Positions 17,057 through 24,531 of a stretch of DNA of 64,000 nucleotides are shown here, one piece after another. Positions within the stretch are counted from its first letter, which is position 1. The number at the start of each line of letters is the position of its first letter. The notes under the pieces are model-generated. The model saw only the letters and a list, made by a program, of their open reading frames with translations, searched no databases and was not told the origin of the DNA. A program made the translations under genes and the position numbers. Origin of the DNA: Flavobacterium sp. Leaf82 (GTDB lineage Bacteria > Bacteroidota > Bacteroidia > Flavobacteriales > Flavobacteriaceae); the NCBI RefSeq assembly GCF_001422725.1, contig NZ_LMMA01000001.1, positions 245,422 to 309,421 on the forward strand, read 5' to 3'.

Positions 17057-18172
17057 TTATGCCTTTATTTTTTTACAGGACTTATTTCGTCTTCCGTACC
17101 AAATTATAAAACCTGTAACTGGTAAGGCTGCAGCAATCAGGCTAACTATAAAAGCAATAATTTTTCCTGGCAGATCTAAGATTTGTCCCGTATGGATTCC
17201 GTAATTCATTTCGACAACCTGAAGACCTAAAGTCTTTTTATCAAAGGTTTGGCTTTGAATTAATTTTCCGTTACCCGGATGAAAATAATAGTTGCTTTGA
17301 TGATCATATCTCAAAGTATGCGGATAAGCGCCGGTATTAATAATGTCACCTTTTTGCTGAGGACAGGTTACAAAAATCATTTCGGCTTTTGGCTGTAGTT
17401 TTATAGTTTCTGTAAAAGCACGATCGACAGCGGTAATTTTGTTATTGTCAAATTTAGTAATATCGATTACTGGGGCTTTTGTTTCTAAGGCTTTATCACC
17501 ACCAAAATTAAAGCTTTTGTAAATACCATCTCCAACCCACTCATAAGTAAAAGTGAGTCCAGTAATAGCAATAATAACAGCGACAATAGAAATGTAAAAT
17601 CCGGATGTATTGTGCCAGTCATAGTTTACACGACGCCATTTTGCAGACCATTTTACTGTAAAACTTCTTTTTATATCGCTTTTGCGTTTTGGCCACCATT
17701 GAATAATTCCAGAAATCAGTAATAAAATAAAAATAATTGTTGCACTGCCAATAATGTGTTTGCCTATATAATCCGGCAAAAGCAAATACAAGTGAATATA
17801 TTCGACAATGATAAAAAAGTCAGTTTCGGGATTTTCTGTTTTTAAATATTTTCCTGTATATGGATTAAAATAGAGATAGAGATTTTCTGTATCAGAATAC
17901 GTATAGACAATTGCAGATCTATTTTTGCCGTAATACGAAACCATGCTCGATTTATTCTTTGGAGCAATTTCTTTGGCTTTTTCAAATAAAACCGAAGGCA
18001 ATACAAAAGGTTTATTTTGAGGTTCAACCAATCGCGATTCTTTTCTGGTTATGTCTTTTATCTCATCATGAAAACAAAAGATGCAACCGGTAATGCTGAT
18101 TATAAAAACAATAAGCCCGGAAATTAATCCGAGCCATTTATGTAGAAAACGTATTTTTTTTTTGAATCCCAT
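17057..18172 (-). CDS. PepSY-associated membrane protein (iron-uptake context)
   Basis: Inner-membrane protein of 371 residues with four membrane segments: LHKWLGLISGLIVFIISITG (about 10-29), IIGSATIIFILLLISGIIQW, SGFYISIVAVIIAITGLTF, and IIAFIVSLIAAALPVTGFII near the C-terminus, followed by a basic tail. The layout, with a periplasmic PepSY-like loop after the first helix and a conserved HxG-type last helix (MNYGIHTGQILDLPGK), matches the PepSY_TM family. Some relatives act as ferric-siderophore reductases; that is an inference here. It is the last gene of a set that begins with the siderophore receptor; the gap to the previous PepSY gene is 63 bp. It ends next to the palindromic repeat. Confidence 0.8.
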   Translation of the reverse strand: MGFKKKIRFLHKWLGLISGLIVFIISITGCIFCFHDEIKDITRKESRLVEPQNKPFVLPSVLFEKAKEIAPKNKSSMVSYYGKNRSAIVYTYSDTENLYLYFNPYTGKYLKTENPETDFFIIVEYIHLYLLLPDYIGKHIIGSATIIFILLLISGIIQWWPKRKSDIKRSFTVKWSAKWRRVNYDWHNTSGFYISIVAVIIAITGLTFTYEWVGDGIYKSFNFGGDKALETKAPVIDITKFDNNKITAVDRAFTETIKLQPKAEMIFVTCPQQKGDIINTGAYPHTLRYDHQSNYYFHPGNGKLIQSQTFDKKTLGLQVVEMNYGIHTGQILDLPGKIIAFIVSLIAAALPVTGFIIWYGRRNKSCKKIKA

Positions 18173-18235
18173 TTTTTGAATAAAGCGTAAAAGTATATGC
18201 TAAATCAATAGAGGGCAAATTATTTAAGGTAATTT

Positions 18236-19786
18236 TTACAAAACTGCTTTTTTTGGTTTTAAGGAATAAGCAACATATAGAGATACAGATGCTAAAACAA
18301 TCCAGAAAACATCAATAAAAAATACCTGAATCTGGTTTTGCATAAACGAATTCCAGAACCAATTTCCGGAAACAATTCCGTTTGTAACAGGAATTAAAAA
18401 TCCAAAAATACTTCCTGAAACCAAGCAGAATTTATTGGTAAAAGCATCGTTCTTTTTAAAGATAAAAAAGACTGCAAGAATCAGCCATCCTCCAAAATAT
18501 ACAAGGAAAAGATTGCTTTGTGACAACGGATAAAATATTTTGGAGGCAATAAATGCAAGCGCCGTAATAGGATACATGCTCAGGCATATTGCCAGATAAA
18601 TACGAACTACTCCGGCATTAAAACGTCTTTTTTTCTCAGGCAGATTGTTTTTTTGTCTGGCAACTAACCAGATCATTACGCCCGAAATGATAACGAAGCA
18701 AGTGATAATTCCTAAAACGAAACTCACTATTTTTAATGGATAACCTCCATAATCACCAAAGTGTATTCTGTATAAAACATTTTTCACACCATCTAAATAG
18801 TTGTTTTGAGTAACAGGATTTTTCCTTGCAATTTCTTTTCCGTCAGCGATCCTGTAAACTACTTTTCCTATTCCGGTGAATTTTTTATGGCTTAGCATTT
18901 CGCCTTCTACCAAAACGTGCATATTAGCATCGCCATAATTCTGAATAAAAACGCGGGTGATTTCAAAATCTTTCCAGTTGCCTTTTGCTTTTGCAACCAA
19001 TTGATCGATATTAAAAGGTGTTGCCAGTTTTTTATTATCGAATTTATAATCCGGATCTTTATACTCTAGTTCTTTGTATAATTTATCCTGATCACCTTGA
19101 TACAATGCCATTACAGCTGGTGCAACAATAAGAAGTTTGATCATAAAAAAAGCTCCTGTTACAGCATAAACAAACTGAAAAGGAAGACCAATCATTCCTA
19201 ATGCCGTATGTGCATCTGTCCACAACGTTTTTAATTTTTCCTTAGGTCGAAAAATGTAAAAGTTAGAAACAATTTTTTTCCAATGTAATAAAACCCCGGT
19301 CACAATTGCAAATAAGAAAAACAAGGCAACAAAACCGGAAAGATAATAACCAACCGGATAAGGTATTTGTGCCAGGAAATGTAATCTGTATAAAAATTCA
19401 CCTAATGAATAAGATTCTTCGTAAGTGAATGTTTTAAAGGTTTTTGTATCAAGATAAAAGAATGTTCCCTCTTTTTGTTTTGCTGGAGCCAAAGTGTCTT
19501 TGGTACCTTCCATATAAACGGCAACTCTTCGTTCGTTGCTTGGTTTGGATATGGTTATATTTCTTCCGTGTAAAACATATTCTTTGTCAAGTTTGTTTAA
19601 AGTTGTATTATAGTCTAATTGAATTTCTCTGGTAATGGCTGTAGATTCATTTCTTTCCCAATTGATAATTTCGTCTCTGAAAAAAGAAAAAGACCCTGCG
19701 AAAAAAATCACAAAAAGCACCACACTGATCACGATTCCGCTTACAGTATGTGTATGAAAATAGATGTTATAATGACGGTTATTCAT
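18236..19786 (-). CDS. PepSY-domain membrane protein, long form
   Basis: 516 residues. The first half follows the PepSY_TM plan: TVSGIVISVVLFVIFFAGSF helix near 14-33, two helices near 140-170 (YYLSGFVALFFLFAIVTGVL, ending HWKK) and 195-225, and a periplasmic domain between about 240 and 340. The FGDYGGYPLKIVSFVLGI segment follows near 348. The C-terminal 150 residues add four or five more helices not found in the shorter neighbour. It is likely an inner-membrane electron-transfer or iron-release component working with the siderophore receptor 2 kb upstream in the same direction. It starts 3 bp after the 100-aa gene, which indicates co-transcription. The substrate is unproven. Confidence 0.8.
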   Translation of the reverse strand: MNNRHYNIYFHTHTVSGIVISVVLFVIFFAGSFSFFRDEIINWERNESTAITREIQLDYNTTLNKLDKEYVLHGRNITISKPSNERRVAVYMEGTKDTLAPAKQKEGTFFYLDTKTFKTFTYEESYSLGEFLYRLHFLAQIPYPVGYYLSGFVALFFLFAIVTGVLLHWKKIVSNFYIFRPKEKLKTLWTDAHTALGMIGLPFQFVYAVTGAFFMIKLLIVAPAVMALYQGDQDKLYKELEYKDPDYKFDNKKLATPFNIDQLVAKAKGNWKDFEITRVFIQNYGDANMHVLVEGEMLSHKKFTGIGKVVYRIADGKEIARKNPVTQNNYLDGVKNVLYRIHFGDYGGYPLKIVSFVLGIITCFVIISGVMIWLVARQKNNLPEKKRRFNAGVVRIYLAICLSMYPITALAFIASKIFYPLSQSNLFLVYFGGWLILAVFFIFKKNDAFTNKFCLVSGSIFGFLIPVTNGIVSGNWFWNSFMQNQIQVFFIDVFWIVLASVSLYVAYSLKPKKAVL

Positions 19787-19789
19787 GAG

Positions 19790-20092
19790 TTATTTTGCTA
19801 TCGGATTATAGGTTTGACCCAGATAAATAAAAAGAGAAAAAACTAAAGTAAGCAGGATATAAATACCCCAAATTTTCCATCCGCTTTTTGCTAAAAAAGC
19901 AAGTACCATAAGTGCTACCCAAAGAATAAATCCGGTAAAAGCCATTGTCATCAAAATATTAGCACGGTTGAGCCAGGATGCCAAAGCCAAATGAAAAGTG
20001 ACTGAAACAAAATAGCCGCCTATTATAGCAGCTGTAATTTTGGCAAATCGTTGCCATTTTGATTGTGTTAGATATTTAGGATTTGCTGGCAT
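19790..20092 (-). CDS. small membrane protein of the iron-uptake set
   Basis: The 100-residue protein has a basic N-terminus (MPANPKYLTQSKWQRFAK) and three membrane segments: ITAAIIGGYFVSVTFHLALA, ILMTMAFTGFILWVALMVLA and IWGIYILLTLVFSLFIYLG. It lies 3 bp before the long PepSY gene and 18 bp after another small membrane protein. Size, hydrophobicity and company resemble the DUF3649-type proteins that accompany PepSY proteins and siderophore receptors in proteobacteria. I offer that only as a possible match, not a recognised one. Confidence 0.7.
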   Translation of the reverse strand: MPANPKYLTQSKWQRFAKITAAIIGGYFVSVTFHLALASWLNRANILMTMAFTGFILWVALMVLAFLAKSGWKIWGIYILLTLVFSLFIYLGQTYNPIAK

Positions 20093-20110
20093 ATTTTGGT
20101 TAGAAATAAG

Positions 20111-20443
20111 TTAGTTGTAATAGAATTCCAGTAAAGCGACAATAATAAAAAGTCCGGCAATAGCGAATCGGCTTATTTTTTTTAGTGGAGTTAAAATGAT
20201 AATTAAACTTCCAATTGTCATTAGCTGAATAAAAAACATTAATGTGCCACAGCATAATGATTGTGTAAAAAGCCAAAGAGAATAAGCTAGTAAAAGAAGT
20301 CCTAAACCTAAAAATTTTGTTGGTTTTGGATTGCTTTTCATCCATTTTTCAAAACCTAAATCATAAGATAAAGTGGCTCTTTTTGAAGTGTAATAAAGCG
20401 TATAAAATGCTAAAAAAACGATAAGGCTTGCTATTGTTATCAT
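20111..20443 (-). CDS. small four-helix membrane protein of the iron-uptake set
   Basis: Four hydrophobic stretches in about 110 residues (MITIASLIVFLAFYTLYYTS, FLGLGLLLLAYSLWLFTQ, LMFFIQLMTIGSLIIILTPL, FAIAGLFIIVALLEFYYN). A longer frame begins at a GTG at 20467, but that codon lies inside the receptor's terminator stem (20461-20494). The ATG at 20443 is therefore the likely start. It may correspond to the DUF3325-like partner seen near PepSY genes elsewhere; this is a guess from size and place. It is followed after 18 bp by the 100-aa membrane protein. Confidence 0.7.
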   Translation of the reverse strand: MITIASLIVFLAFYTLYYTSKRATLSYDLGFEKWMKSNPKPTKFLGLGLLLLAYSLWLFTQSLCCGTLMFFIQLMTIGSLIIILTPLKKISRFAIAGLFIIVALLEFYYN

Positions 20444-20460
20444 AATTGCATAGAATTTAA

Positions 20461-20494
20461 AAAACACCTTTCCGGTTAAAAGGAAAGGTGTTTT
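20461..20494 (-). terminator. hairpin after the siderophore receptor gene
   Basis: Perfect 13-bp stem AAAACACCTTTCC / GGAAAGGTGTTTT with an 8-nt loop, 12 bp after the receptor stop (minus strand), ending in a T run. The next gene starts 17 bp beyond, so the hairpin may only reduce transcription into the PepSY genes. Confidence 0.75.
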
Positions 20495-20506
20495 TATGAT
20501 TTTTTA

Positions 20507-22990
20507 TTAGAATCTGTACGAGAAACTTGCCGCAACAGTTCTCATGTTTCTTGGATGAATTGTAGACCAACCATCATAAGTATCAACATTACCAATGTTG
20601 TCTAATTTTAATGTCAATGTGTATTTTTCTGTTCCGTAGAATACAGAAGAATTAAGCACTGTATATTCCGGAATTGTAAATTGTCCAACAATTGTACGGT
20701 TCATGATTTTGTTTTTGCTGGCATAATTTCCTCCAAAACCTAAACCAAAACCTTGTAAATCTCCTTCCAGGAATTTATAACTTGCCCAAAGATTGGCTAA
20801 GTTTTGTGGTCCTCCGCTTTCTGGTCTGTGACCTACGAAGTCTGGATCACCAGCTAGTAAAACTGCATCATTATAGCTGTAACCAGCAACAATGTTTAAT
20901 CCGTCAATTGGGTTTGCAACGATTTCTGCTTCAAAGCCTTTATTTTTTTGTGCTCCATCCTGGAAAGCTGTTTGCGTTGTAGCGCCATAAACAACATAAA
21001 CCTGATCTTTTACTTCGATGTTATAGTAACTAAATGTTGCGTATAATTTATCTTTGAATACGTTTAATTTTGTTCCAATTTCAAATTGATTAGCATGCTC
21101 TGGTTTGAAAGTTCTTGGTCGTGTACTTCCGTCTGATAAAATTTCTGTTACAGGAGCTGAATTAGCAAAACCGTCCATGTAATTAGCAAAAAGAGATACT
21201 TTATCAATAATTGGCTGATAAACTAATCCAAATTTTGGTGAGAAAGCAGTTTGATTAAAATCATCTGCGTTTGTGCTTAAATCGCCCGCTGTAATAAAAC
21301 GGTCAACACGTAAACTTGCCATTGCTAATAAAGAAGGAGTAAAGTTAATTACGTCTGATGCATAAACACTATATACTTCTTGTTTTGTTTTATTGGTACT
21401 TATACCTGCATCGGCTATAAGAGCGTCAGTTCCGGCTTTCGTTAAGTTTCCATTATCACCATTAGTGATGTATTTTGCAGGATCAGTAATCTGATATAGA
21501 TATTGATTTACAGTTGCTACATCCAGGTTACCAATATAAATATTACCATTTGATACGTAGTTAGAACCATTGTCAATTGCACCTCTGTTGAAATAATCCA
21601 AACCAACAACAATTCTGTTTCTCATTTCTCCGATTTTAAAATCACCAATGAAATTTTGTTGAATATCAGTTGTAAGTGTTGTAGAGTTTTGGTAATTCAT
21701 AGAACGTCCTAAAACAATTCCTTCACTTATTTGAGTTGGTGCAAATCGTGTACCTTCATATAAATAAGAATAATATCCTTGTGATGAAGACGAACCTCTA
21801 GAAACTACAGTTTGAGAAGTCCATTGGTCATTAAATTTGTAATTCATTTGCCCTTGAAGACTGTAAGATGGAGTTTCAATAGCAAGTTGATTACTGGTGT
21901 AAGAACGTTTATTGTCATAACCCAATTCATTCATGTTGTGAACTCTTAGAGCAGTCCCTCTGTCTAAAAACAACATTGTTGCATTGGTTTGTTTGTTGTT
22001 CATGAATTCGGTATTAATGAAAAACGAAAGTTTGTCACTAACCTGATAAGATAAAGATGGAGCAAAAAAGAATGATTTTTTAAATCCGGCATCTTGAAAA
22101 CTGTTCTCTGTGTGGTAAGCACTATTTACACGGAAATTGATTTTATGTTCTTCGTCTAATGGAGTGTTTACATCTACAGTAACTCTGTTTAACCCGTTGC
22201 TTCCTGCAGTATAATTTACCTCACCACCAAAATGATCGTATGGTTTTTTTGTAGTAATGTTAATTAAACCTCCGTAAGAGATTAAGCTGCTTCCAAACAA
22301 AGTTCCTGATGGCCCTTTGATTACTTCAATTTTATCAATGTTTGCAGGATCTAAACTTCCATTTGTTAATCCTGGCAATCCGTTGATCATAGTTGGCTGA
22401 ACAGCAAATCCTCTTAATGAAAAATATCCTGCTCCGTCACCTCCACGTCCTGTAGAAGCCCAAAGTGGTGTTAATCCCGGAGCATTTTTTAATGCATCAT
22501 CAAGATTGGTAACAACTTGTTCTTTTAAAAGTTCACTTGTGATAGTGGTATAAACTTGTGGGTTTTCAAGATTTTTAAGTGGTAATCTTGATACTTGTTG
22601 TGTCTCTTTGCGAGCTAATGGATTCTTTTTTCCATTACCGTTGATTACAATTTCGTCTAATTGCTCAGAATTTGAACTAATAGTGAAGTCTTCTACTATA
22701 TCATCACCAGCATTAAGAGAAACGCTTTTTTCTTTAGATGAATGTCCAACTGCAGAAACTTTTATAACGTAGCTTCCCGGTTTTAGATTTTTAATTTCAT
22801 AAAAACCATTACTGTCTGTATTAGTTCCTATTTTAGTTCCTTTTAATATAATCGAAACATTATCTGCAGCCTGATTATTGTTTAAGCTAATTTGACCTTT
22901 GATGCTTGCTTTTTCCTGTGCTGAGATACTTGTAGCTGTTAATAGAAAGAAACAAAAGCTCAAAAAAGAAATTGTAAATTTATATTTCAT
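20507..22990 (-). CDS. TonB-dependent siderophore receptor
   Basis: Outer-membrane importer of 827 residues. Signal peptide MKYKFTISFLSFCFFLLTATSISAQ, then a carboxypeptidase-regulatory-like domain (about 28-115, ASIKGQISLNNNQAADNVSI), a plug domain (about 135-250, with NAPGLTPLWAS, YFSLRGFAVQPTMINGLPG and IEVIKGPSGTLFGS) and a 22-strand barrel ending in an aromatic residue (VAASFSYRF). The plug wording and C-terminal GLGFGGNYASKNKI region match the ferric-siderophore receptor family. Downstream PepSY and small membrane genes support iron uptake. The ligand cannot be told. A promoter with a 13-bp palindrome lies at 23018-23041. Confidence 0.92.
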   Translation of the reverse strand: MKYKFTISFLSFCFFLLTATSISAQEKASIKGQISLNNNQAADNVSIILKGTKIGTNTDSNGFYEIKNLKPGSYVIKVSAVGHSSKEKSVSLNAGDDIVEDFTISSNSEQLDEIVINGNGKKNPLARKETQQVSRLPLKNLENPQVYTTITSELLKEQVVTNLDDALKNAPGLTPLWASTGRGGDGAGYFSLRGFAVQPTMINGLPGLTNGSLDPANIDKIEVIKGPSGTLFGSSLISYGGLINITTKKPYDHFGGEVNYTAGSNGLNRVTVDVNTPLDEEHKINFRVNSAYHTENSFQDAGFKKSFFFAPSLSYQVSDKLSFFINTEFMNNKQTNATMLFLDRGTALRVHNMNELGYDNKRSYTSNQLAIETPSYSLQGQMNYKFNDQWTSQTVVSRGSSSSQGYYSYLYEGTRFAPTQISEGIVLGRSMNYQNSTTLTTDIQQNFIGDFKIGEMRNRIVVGLDYFNRGAIDNGSNYVSNGNIYIGNLDVATVNQYLYQITDPAKYITNGDNGNLTKAGTDALIADAGISTNKTKQEVYSVYASDVINFTPSLLAMASLRVDRFITAGDLSTNADDFNQTAFSPKFGLVYQPIIDKVSLFANYMDGFANSAPVTEILSDGSTRPRTFKPEHANQFEIGTKLNVFKDKLYATFSYYNIEVKDQVYVVYGATTQTAFQDGAQKNKGFEAEIVANPIDGLNIVAGYSYNDAVLLAGDPDFVGHRPESGGPQNLANLWASYKFLEGDLQGFGLGFGGNYASKNKIMNRTIVGQFTIPEYTVLNSSVFYGTEKYTLTLKLDNIGNVDTYDGWSTIHPRNMRTVAASFSYRF

Positions 22991-23017
22991 TTTTATTTAG
23001 AATTGATTTTAATAGCG

Positions 23018-23041
23018 CAAATTTAGTTGTTGATTATCAAC
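23018..23041 (-). promoter_or_regulatory. receptor promoter box with adjacent palindromic operator
   Basis: Minus-strand TAAATTTG (23025-23018), an exact TAnnTTTG box 28 bp from the receptor ATG. Three bp upstream of it lies the palindrome GTTGATTATCAAC (23029-23041), inside the promoter spacer. Position and GATAATC core would suit a Fur-type repressor; this is inference. Confidence 0.4.
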
Positions 23042-23150
23042 TATACAAGCTATTCTTATTTATTCTAAATAAAATACTTAATAAAAGGTAAAAATCACAT
23101 TTCTTTAAAAAATTAACAATTATTTACAGGTATAATTTTATTTAAACTAA

Positions 23151-23182
23151 AAAACCCTGTTCAGTTAAATGAACAGGGTTTT
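23151..23182 (-). terminator. hairpin terminator of the sucAB operon
   Basis: AAAACCCTGTTCA, 6-nt loop, TGAACAGGGTTTT and A/T tracts, 25 bp after the sucB stop on the minus strand. Confidence 0.85.
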
Positions 23183-23206
23183 TATTTATATTGAAAAGGA
23201 TTACAA

Positions 23207-24451
23207 TTACAATTCTAAAGCACGTTTAGCATCGCCATTTAATAATAATTCCAATGGATTTTCTAATGCTTCTTTTACAGCAACTAAGAAACCAACAGAC
23301 TCACGTCCGTCGATAATTCTGTGGTCATAAGAAAGTGCCACGTACATCATTGGGTGAATTTCTACTTTGCCGTTTACAGCAATTGGACGCTCAATAATAT
23401 TGTGCATTCCTAAAATTCCTGATTGAGGAGGGTTGATAATTGGAGTACTTAACATACTTCCAAATACACCACCGTTAGTAATTGTAAAAGTTCCACCAGT
23501 CATATCGTCAACAGTAATTTGACCGTCACGAGCTCTAAGTGCTAATCTTTTAATTTCAGCTTCAATTCCGCGGAAAGATAAGTTTTCAGCATTACGAACA
23601 ACAGGAACCATTAAACCTTTTGGTCCTGAAACTGCGATAGAGATATCAGCAAAATCGTAAGCTACTTTATAATCACCATCCATCATAGAGTTAACATCAG
23701 GATATAATTCTAAAGCTCTTGTAACTGCTTTTGTAAAGAAAGACATGTAACCTAAACCAAGACCACCATGTTTTGCTTTAAAAGCATCTTTGTATTCGTT
23801 ACGAATCAAGTTGATTGGCGTCATGTTAACTTCGTTGAAAGTCGTTAACATAGCAGTTTCGTTTTTAGCAGCAACTAATCTCTCTGCTACTTTACGACGC
23901 AACATTGATAATTTTGTACGCTCAGATCCACGGTTTCCTCCAGTTGGAGTTCCCATAGAAGGCACTGCATTTACAGCATCATCTTTAGTGATTCTTCCGC
24001 CTTTACCAGTTCCTGAAACAGTTGCTGGTGCTATATTTTTTTCGTCTAATATTTTTCTTGCTGCCGGAGATGGAGTTCCTGCTGCATAACTTGTAGCTGC
24101 CGGAGCTTGTACTGGTGCTGCTTTTGGCGCCTCAGCTTTTACTTCAGCCTTTGGAGCTTCGGCTTTAGGTGCTTCTGCCGCTGGTGCAGCCGGAGCATCA
24201 CCTGCAGGTTTTACACCATCTGTATCAATTAAACAAACTACAGCTCCTACAGCAACTGCATCACCTTCTTCTGCTTTAAGCGTAATAATTCCGCTCATTT
24301 CAGCAGGTAATTCAAGAGTTGCTTTGTCTGAATCAACTTCAGCAATAGCTTGATCTTTTTCTACATAATCTCCGTCTTTTACTAACCAAGTTGCAATTTC
24401 AACTTCTTTTATTGATTCCCCTGGTGATGGGACTTTCATTTCTAAAATCAT
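23207..24451 (-). CDS. sucB: 2-oxoglutarate dehydrogenase E2, dihydrolipoyl succinyltransferase
   Basis: E2 core of the 2-oxoglutarate dehydrogenase complex; it transfers succinyl from lipoate to CoA. The 414 residues are one N-terminal lipoyl domain (lipoylated Lys in [12 protein letters not shown] near 43), an Ala/Pro/Glu/Lys-rich flexible linker (about 85-120), a peripheral-subunit-binding domain ([13 protein letters not shown] near 130) and the catalytic domain ending with [15 protein letters not shown] (about 375-389), where His and Asp catalyse. It follows sucA after an 80-bp spacer that folds into a hairpin (24478-24517), and has its own terminator downstream. Single lipoyl domain as in most OdhB/SucB proteins. 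Confidence 0.96.
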   Translation of the reverse strand: MILEMKVPSPGESIKEVEIATWLVKDGDYVEKDQAIAEVDSDKATLELPAEMSGIITLKAEEGDAVAVGAVVCLIDTDGVKPAGDAPAAPAAEAPKAEAPKAEVKAEAPKAAPVQAPAATSYAAGTPSPAARKILDEKNIAPATVSGTGKGGRITKDDAVNAVPSMGTPTGGNRGSERTKLSMLRRKVAERLVAAKNETAMLTTFNEVNMTPINLIRNEYKDAFKAKHGGLGLGYMSFFTKAVTRALELYPDVNSMMDGDYKVAYDFADISIAVSGPKGLMVPVVRNAENLSFRGIEAEIKRLALRARDGQITVDDMTGGTFTITNGGVFGSMLSTPIINPPQSGILGMHNIIERPIAVNGKVEIHPMMYVALSYDHRIIDGRESVGFLVAVKEALENPLELLLNGDAKRALEL

Positions 24452-24477
24452 CTTATTTTTTGTTTAAGGTTTTTATG

Positions 24478-24517
24478 GTTTAAAGTTTCCTGTTAGCTTG
24501 AACCTGAAACTTTAAAC
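24478..24517. repeat. inverted repeat in the sucA-sucB spacer (GTTTAAAGTTTC)
   Basis: GTTTAAAGTTTC (24478-24489) and GAAACTTTAAAC (24506-24517) form a perfect 12-bp stem. The right half is part of the 17-nt string shared with 7363-7379 in the nuo operon. Confidence 0.65.
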
Positions 24518-24531
24518 TTGAAACATTCTTT

